Origin: Limisphaera sp.
GTDB lineage: Bacteria; Verrucomicrobiota; Verrucomicrobiia; Limisphaerales; Limisphaeraceae
Reading direction: 5' to 3'
Length of the DNA stretch: 58,873 nucleotides
Assembly (NCBI GenBank): GCA_025057755.1
Contig: JANWVC010000024.1
Location: forward strand, 1-58,873
This document shows, one piece after another, positions 7,016 through 16,787 of this stretch. Under the pieces are notes generated by a model, which saw only the letters and a program-made list of their open reading frames with translations, made no database searches and was not told the origin of the DNA. Numbering within the stretch: position 1 is the first letter of the stretch; each line of letters opens with the position of its first letter. A program made the position numbers and the translations under genes.

Positions 7016-10000
7016 TCAAGGGCCCAAGCGGACCCGGTAATAGGCGCGCGTGGGCGGCGGATTTGTATCTGTCCATAGGAAAGGTACTGACGGCGCTGAG
7101 TTGGTAACCAGAGGCTGCCAGAAGTTATTCAAGGGATCAAGTTCAGTCGTTCGTTCGATAACATAGTCGGGGCCATCCTCGCCGAGGACTTCAAAGCGCG
7201 GCCCGGTTGTAGACCATCCCGCGGCGCGTAATTGCGGTTGCGCCGGTCGGATAACGACAATCATAAAAGACTGAGTAGCGGACAAGGACGGCGTACCGTC
7301 ATCCTGCACGATCCATGTTACAGAATGAGACTGACCTGCGTCCGCTAAGCGCGGACGCCAACTCAGCCGGCCGGTGGACGGGTTGAACGAGGCACTGGTG
7401 GGTGCCGTAACCAGCGCCAGGGTCAGCATTTGAGGCGGTAGGTCGGGATCCCAGGCATCCGCCACGACGGTTGTCCATTGGCCGGCGCGAACGATGACGT
7501 TGGTCTGTTCACGAAACCGCGGCGGTGCATTGACCTCCAAGACGGTCAAGGTCAACGGTTGGGTCGAGCTGGCCGGTGGCTCGCCATCATCTGTGACGCG
7601 TACCGTGATGAAATAAGTGCTCGGACCCTGATTCTCGGCTGGCGTCCAGCTCAACCGACCGGTTCCAGGATCGATCGTCAAGCCCCATGGCGCTCCCGGA
7701 TCCACAGAGAAAGTCAATCGCTGAGGCGGCTGGTCAGGATCGGTCGCTCGCACCTGATAGGTCCATGGCTGTAGTTCGAGAATACTCATGGAAGGCAAAG
7801 GATCAAGAACAGGCGAATCATTGACCTCACGCACAGTGATGCGGAAAGACCGCGCGTCACTCAATGGAGGCGATCCGCTGTCGGTCACGCGCACCGTGAG
7901 CGTGTAAGTCCCGGGGCCCTGAGCTTCAGTTGGAATCCAGTTGAAGGTTCCTTGCGGGGTAATATGCACGCCGATGGGTGCTCCGCTGTCCAGGCTGAAG
8001 GTCAGCGTCTGAGCGGGCACATCCGGATCTGCCGCCGTAGCGACGAAGGTGAGTAATTTGCCCTCGTCCACAATGCGGTCAGGCAATGGATCCAACACAG
8101 GCGGCCGGTTGGTTTGTGGCAGACGGTTCGTGGCCCGAGGCGTTGGCTGTGCAAAGGTCACCACGCTGGGACTGCCATCCGGATGGCGTCCTTCCGAGAC
8201 ATCCGTGGTTTGAGGGCCGAATGTGATGGCGTCTATCAGGGTTCCGTCCGCGGCGAACAACCCGATGGCTTCCCCGGCTTTATTGAGAGCAAAGCTGACA
8301 TGCAGATCGGGACGATCCGCTCGATTTTGGTTTGGTTCATTATCCGCCCACACCAGAAGATAGCCACCAGGGGGCACCACATATTGACCATTGTTCGGGA
8401 TGCGGAATTGGAAACGGTTTGTCAAATGATCTGTGAGGTAATATCCACCCAAATCTACAGGAGCATTCCCGGGATTGTATAACTCGAACCAGTCTTCGTA
8501 TTGACCGTCTGCAGGATCGGGCAGCGTGCTTACATTGTCGGCCAGCCACTCGTTGAGAAATACCTGAATCGGTAAGCCGCTCGGTTGATTCGTCGCGCCC
8601 GGTGTGGGCACGGTGAACATCCGGCGGCGGCTGACACGACCGTCGGGATAACTACCATAACTGCGCCCCACGCTGGCCACCTGATAGTGGAGGTAATCCA
8701 ATACTTGGGTGCGCTGACCGACCACTTGCACGAGAGCTACCGTACCCGGTCCGGGATTGATGCGGAAATTCGCATGCCACTCGGAGCTGGTGCTTTCCGC
8801 TGGCTCGCCGTCTAGCCAAACGAGGACGAATTGCCCGGGGCCGAGGCTGGCTCCTGAGGGGAACGCCCATAACGTGGGCTGTGAGTAATTCGTAGTCAGG
8901 TACAAGCCGGTTAGGCTGACTGGATTCGTACCGCTGTTGTAGATTTCCAGCCATGGATCATAATCCCCCATGCGATCCGCTCGAGCGTTGGTGATGGAGG
9001 CGTCATTCCAAGGTAGAACCTCATTCAACCAAATTGTGGGAAACGCAGGCAGCGTAGCTTGAAGCGAATTGGCGGCTCCGGGAGTGGCCAGGGCAGGCCC
9101 TGCTCTTCCAGACGGAACCACGTCCAGTCGCATGCCCCACACCACGTCACTGCTGGTGGCTGTAACCTGATGGACTTCCACGGCCAAGACATTCGTTCCG
9201 CGCACCAAGGCTGAAGTCGGCAACGTAAAAGGCCCCTCGATCACTGCATCCCCAACCGTGCGAGTGGCCAGCGTGGCATAAGCAGGAGTGCCCTCTGGCA
9301 TCCCAATTCGGAAAATTTCCTGACCATTTAAATACACCACCGCGCCATCATCGACCAGGCAACTCAACTGTAACTGGACACCCGTCAGGGCACCGGTGTA
9401 ATTGAACGTGGTCCGAAAGTAAAAGGTGGTCCGACCACTGTTGTCAGCCAGGGGTGTCCGAATGGGCTCAGGCAGACAATTGCATTCCTCGTCCGCGAGA
9501 ATCGCGGCTCCTGAGGGCCAAGGTGTGTGATTATAGCCGGGCGCTCGCCACTGAATTCCATCCAGATTTTCCGTCTGATTGTACCACCATACACTGCCCC
9601 ACTGAATGACGGTGACGGGTCCGGTGGTATTGGTAGTGACTTCCGCAGCACCCCAGTTGGCCACGCGGCTGTTATCTTGCCATGGATCGATCAGTTGGAG
9701 AGAGGGACCAAAACCATCAGCCACATTGGACCATGGCGGGTCATCGTCGTACGTGACTTCGTCAATAATTTCATCTTGCTCCGGTAACGCGCCAGGCTTA
9801 ATAAGGGCCAACGTTTCACCTCCGCGATCTAGGTTTCCTTCGAAGACAGCCGCGATGGGAATGTTCAGGCCGTAGACACGGGCAAAGGTGGCGGGGTCTT
9901 TCACCAACACCAGGTAACTTTGGGGTTCCAAGATCGTGCCAGGGGGCAACACGGTGTCTAAACCACTAATGCGCCAACCGGATAAATCGTAGGCGGTGTT

Positions 10001-13000
10001 GGTGGCGAGATTCCGGAGCTCCACAAATTCAGCATCCGGCGTGGGAGCGTGGTACATGATTTCATGGAAGATGACGCGGTCCTGGGGCGGTTCTACACTG
10101 CCGGTGAAGGTGATGGTTCGAGTAGCCGATGCGCCTCCGACAGCCTGGCCTTTATTGTTCCAGCCCTGGAGAACCAGCTGGTTCACACCCGGCTGCAAGG
10201 CGACCCGCACGGTCCAATTGGAGACTGTGGTCCATATGGGTTGAACTGGCACACCGTTGATAGTGAGAACTGCCACTGTGATAGGGGCAGTGCCACTCAG
10301 GGAAATGAGATTCCGATTGGTGCTGAAGGAGGATGGCCCAGCCACACTGAAAGGCGCGGCTACATTAACCAGTTGGTTGAGAATGTAACTCCGCCGGGCC
10401 GCTACGTAATCTTTCAGGCCCTGCGGTGTATCCGGCCCTACCCCGGCGGTGCGCAATCCCTGGTAAACCTGATCCACTCTGGCTGCGAATGTTGCCGGTG
10501 CCAACGGGCCGGCGATGGCGTCTTCGAAGGCCCGCCAATAGGCCCGCTGGAATTCTGGAAAGGCGCGGAACCTATCCAACACCGGTTCATTACTCCCAAA
10601 CAGGGGCTGATCAGTACTGGTGCCGCCCACATGAAAGACAAAGTCTATATCCCATGGGAGCAACACCCAGGGGCCTCGCACCGGCTTGTAAGCATACATA
10701 TTCTTACCGCGGCTGAAGCCGTAACTGTCCCAGTTTCCCACGATACGCTCCATGGCCAGAATCCGCATCCATTCCTCCACGTCTACCAACCTGGCCACAC
10801 TGGAACGATAAGGTTCGGGCTGGTTCGCGTTCATTGCATCGACAAGGGTCCATAGATTCGTGAAGTTGTTGGCCGATTCACGAACGGCACGCGGTCGCCA
10901 GTTCCACCTGTATCGTGCGGTCTTTTTGGCTCCGCCGCTGGTGGTGAAATTCTGCAATGTGGCATCAACGTTGCCCAACTTGTTGTCACCGCTGTTATCA
11001 AACTCGAACCAATCTTCAATCTTATGAAGGTCACCTGCGTCGTCGTCCGGGAAAAACTGACTGACGACATCGCGATTAGGTTGCTGGGCGTCTTCGTACA
11101 CATTCCCGCGCTGGATTCCATTGAGGAACACCCGAATATGGCGGCGATGGAGATATGGCGTTCCGAGTTTGCGACCAATCCAGAAGGCCGCTTGTTCCCC
11201 CTGGTATGTGGGATCGCTTTGGAGATTCCCAACTGTGGCAAGCACGAAATCGTCTGTGCCCAGTACCAGATCGTCCTTGGGCAGATTCAGTTCGTAGTCG
11301 CATAAGCTTCCAAGCGGTCCATTATAACCAGGGGTATGCCAAGGACTCCCACTGTAGAGGGTGCCCGCATTGTAAATGACACGGCTGTCCGCATAGACGA
11401 ATGTACAATCCAGGGGATGATTGCTCTGTTTCTCCCGCTGGCTCCATCGGTTTAGGTTGGCCTGGCTTACCCAGATCCGGTAACTGGGAAGTAAGGGTGC
11501 GGAAGCGGGCTCGCCAAAGCTGATGAGACACTCTCGAATCGGTGCCTCCTCCGGAAAGCGGCGTCGTGATATCGGCGAACCCGCGTCGAAAGCTTCCAGG
11601 TAAAACGCCACGCGGGTGTTCGCTGGTTGCCCGGGGATCGGCGCAGAGAACCATCCGGCCCCCCGATAGGTCATCGGGACTGTGACATAATTGGTATCCG
11701 GATCCACACGGTATCGGAGCACCGCGCTGGCAATGCCATCCGGATCTTCCATGCGAGCGGTGACGATGACGCTCTGAGCGGCTGCTGGGAGAACAGGGCG
11801 GTGAGTCACTCGCTCAATGGCAGGGCCGGCATTGGAAGTGCTCTGCGGATTAGGACGGCCGGGGCTACCCAAGGCAGATGTGGCCAAAATGTTGCCCGTT
11901 GCTTCCAGCCAATTCCCCCACAAGCGCAGAAGGATTTCCGGATGTCCCTTGAGCCAACGAACGCGAGCACGGAGGGTGACCACAGTGCCTTCCGCCAAGG
12001 TTTGAGACAAAGGCGCACGGACGCGGTTGGCTCCGGTGTCGCCGCGGTCAGAGGCCACAATTCTCAAGCAACCTCCTTGCACTCCACCAGTCGGTTGCCA
12101 GCGGGTATCCTCATGGGTGCCCTGCCAAAACCAACCCTCGGCTCCGCTGTCGAAGGTGCCGTTAGGCAGGACATGAACACCGCCTTGTGTCACCACCTCC
12201 ACATTATCCACTAAACATTCCCCGGGCCCCAACATGAGGATTTGCAACTGACTGGCGCTGGCCATGCCGCCGAGGTCCAACACGCCGGTATGTTCGACAA
12301 CCGTCCAAGCGGACTTGCTCGTTTCGTCGCTGTCGGCCCAAGCAGCCGCCCAACGCGGACTCATTCCTGCATCCACCCGTTCCAGGCTACTACCACCGCC
12401 ATCGGCCCAGCGTCCCCAGCGACCGCCATCCCGGTAGGCCACTTCCTCTACTGTGATGTAGATTTTGTTGGTTATGATGATCCCGGATTGGTTGGTAGAC
12501 ACCAGATCGTCAGGCATTTGCAACTCTACGACATCCCGTCGATTTCCGAGGCGACCGGAGTAATTGCCCAGCACTCGTGTCGGGTTCAAATTGGTATGTA
12601 CGGCCAAAAGGCGTGCTACATCACGTGCTATCACCAAAGTTTCACCAGGGCCCAAGATTGATCCCGCTGGCAGGTCAAAACGGATCCCCCCTCGGAGTCT
12701 CCATCCGGCCAAATCCACAACTCCGCCACTGCGGTTATAAAGTTCGATGAATTCGTCGTCCTCATTCTCAGTGATGGGATGGTAATACAGCTCATTGATC
12801 ACGACCGGACTTTTTAAGAAGCGTGCGTTGGCGTGACCAGGCGTGGGTTGCTCCAAACGGTGCCATTCGACGGCACCATCCGGAAAACGGCCCCATGCCA
12901 CACCGTTTTGTTGGGCGCCGAAGCGCAGGGCGTCGATGACCCTCGAGCCGTCCGGTGCCAGTAAGTAAATGGTTTCCCCCGCTGCGTTGAGAGCAAATCC

Positions 13001-14917
13001 GAGTTGCAGTTCGGTATAACTCAGCCAACCCAGGGCGGGAATGAGGGTACCCGTGGGGATGCGAAACTTGTTAGTGGTCGGGTCATCCGTCAGGATGCAA
13101 CCGCTCAGGTCCACCGGATTATTGCCGTAATTAAACAATTCCACGAAATCAACCCACGGCGCATCGGTATGGGCCAGGATCTCATTGATAAAGATGGTGC
13201 GCCATGCGTGTGGATTGGGCATGTCGAATCCGCCCGGCGATCCGCCCCGGCGGTCGCTGGCGGACCATGCTTGGGGATCATCCTCGCCGTAGGAAGGGCG
13301 AGCCAGGACCAGTGAATGGCCGGCGCCGTCTGCCGCTGCTGGCCAAGGACCTTCATCATCGTAATTCACCTCCAAGAGGATGGATCCCAGCTCATCGTGC
13401 AGCCGGATCCGGCCTCCTCCGTTCGGCAAGATGTTGCCCGGATCGGCACCCTCTCGGGTCAATGGCCCCAGGACCCCGCTCACGCCATACACGGCCTGTA
13501 CATCCGCTGGAGTTGCAGCTACCACCAGATAACTTCGGGCAGGAAGGGTGGTGCCCGAGGGAAACGTGTAATTTACATCCCCGCTGAGCTTGTAACCACC
13601 AAGATCCTCCGCCCACAAGCCGGAGTTGTAGAGCTCGATGAATTCAAGGTTTCGACCATCCGGACGATTGGTGGGATGATACATGATCTCTGTGATGGCC
13701 AAGGGGGTTCGCCGGCTCGATGGACCCGGTGGCTCGTTCGTGCCGCGAATATACTCCACTTCCAGCGGGGCGTAACCGACCGTGAAGGCAAGCTGAGAAT
13801 TCGGCGGGATGGTATTAGGGTTTTGGGCACGGTCTCGCACATTGTTCACGGTCAGGACATAAATGGGCCCTGGATTCATGGGGGTGGTTCGCAAAGCGAC
13901 AATCGTCGGTTCTGGCAACAATATAACGCCATGGATTCCGATGCCATGCGTAAGACTGTAGTTAGTGGGGTTGCTCGCGGTAACCGGGTCAACCGGTTCA
14001 GAATAGGTGACCATTAACAGAGTCGGATCGCCCAAATACCGAACCGCCCGCAGTGCTGGCGGATTCGTATCGGCAAGAACAGTGAGCGTGGCGGGGGCAC
14101 TGTTGGTCCACCCATATGCATTGGTAATCGCACAGACGAACGCACTGCCGCTGTCAGCCAGCCGAACGGGACCGAAAAACAACACCTGGTTGGTGGCACC
14201 TGGAACGTTTGTTCCATGGCGTTTCCATTGATAGGTTGCGCCGAGGGAACGGGCCAGTTCTACCCGGAATATAGCCATGCTGCCTTCCACTGCCGTAACG
14301 TTGGTGGGCTGGCGAATGATGATGGGAGGGCCCAACCCGTACGGGATGCAACGAGATGCAGGAATCGGTTCTTCGATGGTGCCGTTGGGCAATTGCCAGC
14401 GAACGGCGAGATTGTCGCCGCCCCAACCTTCCTTCATGAGCGCCTCGATGTAATAGCGCTGCCCTGCAGTGAGTGAAATTAAAGCAGAGCTCTGTCCGGA
14501 TTCCACCGTCCACGCGCGGGGTGGGGTCCAACCCACGACCTGGGCAATCAAGCGCTTATTCACCGGACTGTCATTCGTACTCAGGTAAAGCTGCGAAGCA
14601 TCGTCACTGGCGATCCAGAACCGGTAGGTGCCCGTCATGGGGGGCACGATCAGCGCCTGTAGTCGTTGACCGTACATATCATAGACATCCGTGGGTGTTT
14701 CAAAGGCGGCGGTGAGAACCTCCTCAAAGGTGGGGTTATCGGGAAACCCGGGTGCATTAGTCAGATCGGCGACGGTCACCCCACCGCCGATGTTCAACCA
14801 GACCTGTCGAAGAATGCCTGCCGCCGGTTGTGCCAAAGTCAATCCCGGCAGCCAGAGCCCCAGGGCCACCAAGACCATGGATGAGAATTTAGAAAGGCTC
14901 ATTTTCATGCGAAGCAC
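7016..14917 (-). CDS. Giant secreted CotH-kinase and lamin-tail-domain protein
   Basis: A 2633-residue exported protein that starts at a GTG (an ATG three codons on is possible) and has a signal peptide ending near LTLAQPAA. Approximate domains in order: PA14-like 30-190; Ig-like 200-290 (ATYQWKRHGTNVPGA); lamin-tail domains near 405-520 (ITEIMYHP), 570-690 (FINEILAH) and 700-830 (VINELYYHP); a CotH-type kinase domain at about 1140-1480 (WVLLPWDIDF, CTFVYADSR); lamin-tail near 1610-1740; a jelly-roll domain 1770-1935; two more lamin-tail domains to about 2240; three cadherin-like repeats 2270-2510; and a final beta-rich tail. CotH proteins elsewhere phosphorylate secreted proteins; here a role at the cell surface is inferred. 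The tail looks complete and has no PEP-CTERM or autotransporter domain. GC and codon use match the neighbours. Confidence 0.9.
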   Translation of the reverse strand: MLRMKMSLSKFSSMVLVALGLWLPGLTLAQPAAGILRQVWLNIGGGVTVADLTNAPGFPDNPTFEEVLTAAFETPTDVYDMYGQRLQALIVPPMTGTYRFWIASDDASQLYLSTNDSPVNKRLIAQVVGWTPPRAWTVESGQSSALISLTAGQRYYIEALMKEGWGGDNLAVRWQLPNGTIEEPIPASRCIPYGLGPPIIIRQPTNVTAVEGSMAIFRVELARSLGATYQWKRHGTNVPGATNQVLFFGPVRLADSGSAFVCAITNAYGWTNSAPATLTVLADTNPPALRAVRYLGDPTLLMVTYSEPVDPVTASNPTNYSLTHGIGIHGVILLPEPTIVALRTTPMNPGPIYVLTVNNVRDRAQNPNTIPPNSQLAFTVGYAPLEVEYIRGTNEPPGPSSRRTPLAITEIMYHPTNRPDGRNLEFIELYNSGLWAEDLGGYKLSGDVNYTFPSGTTLPARSYLVVAATPADVQAVYGVSGVLGPLTREGADPGNILPNGGGRIRLHDELGSILLEVNYDDEGPWPAAADGAGHSLVLARPSYGEDDPQAWSASDRRGGSPGGFDMPNPHAWRTIFINEILAHTDAPWVDFVELFNYGNNPVDLSGCILTDDPTTNKFRIPTGTLIPALGWLSYTELQLGFALNAAGETIYLLAPDGSRVIDALRFGAQQNGVAWGRFPDGAVEWHRLEQPTPGHANARFLKSPVVINELYYHPITENEDDEFIELYNRSGGVVDLAGWRLRGGIRFDLPAGSILGPGETLVIARDVARLLAVHTNLNPTRVLGNYSGRLGNRRDVVELQMPDDLVSTNQSGIIITNKIYITVEEVAYRDGGRWGRWADGGGSSLERVDAGMSPRWAAAWADSDETSKSAWTVVEHTGVLDLGGMASASQLQILMLGPGECLVDNVEVVTQGGVHVLPNGTFDSGAEGWFWQGTHEDTRWQPTGGVQGGCLRIVASDRGDTGANRVRAPLSQTLAEGTVVTLRARVRWLKGHPEILLRLWGNWLEATGNILATSALGSPGRPNPQSTSNAGPAIERVTHRPVLPAAAQSVIVTARMEDPDGIASAVLRYRVDPDTNYVTVPMTYRGAGWFSAPIPGQPANTRVAFYLEAFDAGSPISRRRFPEEAPIRECLISFGEPASAPLLPSYRIWVSQANLNRWSQREKQSNHPLDCTFVYADSRVIYNAGTLYSGSPWHTPGYNGPLGSLCDYELNLPKDDLVLGTDDFVLATVGNLQSDPTYQGEQAAFWIGRKLGTPYLHRRHIRVFLNGIQRGNVYEDAQQPNRDVVSQFFPDDDAGDLHKIEDWFEFDNSGDNKLGNVDATLQNFTTSGGAKKTARYRWNWRPRAVRESANNFTNLWTLVDAMNANQPEPYRSSVARLVDVEEWMRILAMERIVGNWDSYGFSRGKNMYAYKPVRGPWVLLPWDIDFVFHVGGTSTDQPLFGSNEPVLDRFRAFPEFQRAYWRAFEDAIAGPLAPATFAARVDQVYQGLRTAGVGPDTPQGLKDYVAARRSYILNQLVNVAAPFSVAGPSSFSTNRNLISLSGTAPITVAVLTINGVPVQPIWTTVSNWTVRVALQPGVNQLVLQGWNNKGQAVGGASATRTITFTGSVEPPQDRVIFHEIMYHAPTPDAEFVELRNLATNTAYDLSGWRISGLDTVLPPGTILEPQSYLVLVKDPATFARVYGLNIPIAAVFEGNLDRGGETLALIKPGALPEQDEIIDEVTYDDDPPWSNVADGFGPSLQLIDPWQDNSRVANWGAAEVTTNTTGPVTVIQWGSVWWYNQTENLDGIQWRAPGYNHTPWPSGAAILADEECNCLPEPIRTPLADNSGRTTFYFRTTFNYTGALTGVQLQLSCLVDDGAVVYLNGQEIFRIGMPEGTPAYATLATRTVGDAVIEGPFTLPTSALVRGTNVLAVEVHQVTATSSDVVWGMRLDVVPSGRAGPALATPGAANSLQATLPAFPTIWLNEVLPWNDASITNARADRMGDYDPWLEIYNSGTNPVSLTGLYLTTNYSQPTLWAFPSGASLGPGQFVLVWLDGEPAESTSSEWHANFRINPGPGTVALVQVVGQRTQVLDYLHYQVASVGRSYGSYPDGRVSRRRMFTVPTPGATNQPSGLPIQVFLNEWLADNVSTLPDPADGQYEDWFELYNPGNAPVDLGGYYLTDHLTNRFQFRIPNNGQYVVPPGGYLLVWADNEPNQNRADRPDLHVSFALNKAGEAIGLFAADGTLIDAITFGPQTTDVSEGRHPDGSPSVVTFAQPTPRATNRLPQTNRPPVLDPLPDRIVDEGKLLTFVATAADPDVPAQTLTFSLDSGAPIGVHITPQGTFNWIPTEAQGPGTYTLTVRVTDSGSPPLSDARSFRITVREVNDSPVLDPLPSMSILELQPWTYQVRATDPDQPPQRLTFSVDPGAPWGLTIDPGTGRLSWTPAENQGPSTYFITVRVTDDGEPPASSTQPLTLTVLEVNAPPRFREQTNVIVRAGQWTTVVADAWDPDLPPQMLTLALVTAPTSASFNPSTGRLSWRPRLADAGQSHSVTWIVQDDGTPSLSATQSFMIVVIRPAQPQLRAAGWSTTGPRFEVLGEDGPDYVIERTTELDPLNNFWQPLVTNSAPSVPFLWTDTNPPPTRAYYRVRLGP

Positions 14918-15292
14918 CCATCATCACCTGCTTTTGAAGGGAATCGATCGAGGCCGGCTTGAGCCCCGGCCGCCCCTTCACAGCGTTTTCTACGAAAAGG
15001 GATTGCCTGCTGTCCGGGCTGGTTCGTGTTGAAGCCAACAGTTGTTCCCAGTCGCTTTCGTTTGGCCAGATTCTGCATCTGGACATTCGTAACCTAAGCT
15101 TTCTTATCGGCCAGTTTCCAGGCTTTCTTAAGTATACTCCAAATTGGTGTTGAGGACCTGCTCTATCATGCGGTGGAATTCGAGGCGGCGCAACAATGTT
15201 GACGGTGAAGCCAATTTGTAATTTTCTGGGAAGCGATCGAAACAAGGACCAAGCGCCAGCGAACCACCCATCCGTCCCCCCAACCACGGGCG
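14918..15292. other. Intergenic region between divergent genes
   Basis: About 375 bases between the divergent giant secreted protein and cupin genes. It should hold both promoters. The sequence is richer in A and T at 15090-15150, but I could not identify a definite promoter or operator. Confidence 0.4.
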
Positions 15293-16549
15293 ATGAAAAC
15301 AATTTTTGATCTTAAGACCGTCAAGGGCAACACCAACGCCAAAGTGGAAGCAGAGTTAAGTCGAACCGGAGGTCTGCTTCGACTCGCCCCTTGTTGGGTG
15401 CCCCGGTCATTTTTACAGCCCGGCATGCGATTGAAATTGCACCCCGACGATCTGTACGCCCTTGAAGCGCATCGGGATGGCATTGATGAGCGTTGGTTTG
15501 CCTCCACCACGGAAGCTGCAAACGAGGGCCGCCTCCCGGATCAAGGGCTTTCATATGTGGTAGTCGGACGGGAACGATTCACTTTGCGGAAGGCCGTGGA
15601 AGACTGCGGCGCCGTGCTTGTGGGTCGCGAGATTTGGAAAGGATACGAACGCTGGCCTGTCTATTCCAAATTCTTCGACAACATGGGGCCTATCCCCTTA
15701 CACCTGCACCAAAATGCGGAACAGGCCCAAAAGGTCGGACAGGAGGGCAAGCCAGAAGGTTATTCCTTTCCCCCTCAGCACAACCGGGTCGGCGATCATT
15801 TCCCGTACACGTTTTTCGGTCTTGAACCGGGCACAACCAAACAACAGGAGCGCTGTTGTTTGGAAAACTGGAATCGAGGGGATAACGGCATCCTGGACCT
15901 TTCCAAGGCTTATCGGCTCAAGCCTGGCAGTGGTTGTTTGGTCCCGCCCTGTGTTTTGCATGCCCCCGGGAGCCTCTGCAGGTATGAACCCCAGTGGGGA
16001 AGCGATGTCTTCGGCATGTACCAGAGCCTCGTGGAAGGCCGTTTCGTACCTTGGGACCTCGTGGTCAAAGATGTTCCCAAAGCTCACCACCGGGACCTAG
16101 ATTATTTGGTTAATCAGCTTGGTTGGGAGGGCAACACAGATCCTTGGTTTAAGGATCATCATTATCTTGAGCGTCAAGCTGTGGAAGATACAGCGCAGGA
16201 AGGTTGGATAGACCGATGGGTGGTGTACGGGCGCATTAAGGGTGTGCAGTATTTCACCGCGAAAGAGCTGACGAGCCAGCCCGGAGTTAATTGCATGATT
16301 CGGGATCAGGAGGCCTATGGGTTGATCCGTGTGCAGGGAACGGGCCGGATCAACGGGCAACCCCTACACTCCCCTACCCTCATCCGCTTTCACGAACTGA
16401 CGGGAGATGAATATTTCTGCTGCGAGGAAGGCGCGCGAAACGGAGTGAAATTCGAAAACACCAGTCAGACAGAACCATTGGTTTGCTTGCGCTATTTCGG
16501 GCCAGAGGTCAACCTTGATGCACCGGAAATTGGCACGCGGCCGCGTTAA
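15293..16549 (+). CDS. Cupin-fold protein, phosphomannose-isomerase-like
   Basis: A 418-residue soluble protein without a signal peptide. It contains a cupin-type metal-binding signature, GPIPLHLHQNAEQAQ at about residue 131, with paired histidines. A second beta-barrel half has VPPCVLHAPGSLCRYEP (about 219-235). This layout resembles class I mannose-6-phosphate isomerases and related sugar-phosphate enzymes, but the sequence is too divergent to name a substrate. It precedes the outer-membrane barrel and polysaccharide export genes on the same strand, which suggests a link with sugar or surface polysaccharide metabolism. The ribosome-binding site is weak. Confidence 0.65.
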   Translation: MKTIFDLKTVKGNTNAKVEAELSRTGGLLRLAPCWVPRSFLQPGMRLKLHPDDLYALEAHRDGIDERWFASTTEAANEGRLPDQGLSYVVVGRERFTLRKAVEDCGAVLVGREIWKGYERWPVYSKFFDNMGPIPLHLHQNAEQAQKVGQEGKPEGYSFPPQHNRVGDHFPYTFFGLEPGTTKQQERCCLENWNRGDNGILDLSKAYRLKPGSGCLVPPCVLHAPGSLCRYEPQWGSDVFGMYQSLVEGRFVPWDLVVKDVPKAHHRDLDYLVNQLGWEGNTDPWFKDHHYLERQAVEDTAQEGWIDRWVVYGRIKGVQYFTAKELTSQPGVNCMIRDQEAYGLIRVQGTGRINGQPLHSPTLIRFHELTGDEYFCCEEGARNGVKFENTSQTEPLVCLRYFGPEVNLDAPEIGTRPR

Positions 16550-16787
16550 AGCCGGCAACATCAGCTTGCGGAACTCGAGCCCCTGTGGCAGTCCATTGGA
16601 CCCAAGAGAGCAAGCTCAATAAATGACTCGAGAAAAGAAAAAGGTGACACCCCCTCCGCCAACACGGCACTTGCTGGTTCAGTGTCACCACGGTATTGGA
16701 ATGAGTCAAGGAAGCCATCGTATGGCCAACCAGATTTGTTTTTCGAAGTACAGTCCTGACTATCGGCTGCTCAAAAGCCCTACTGTC

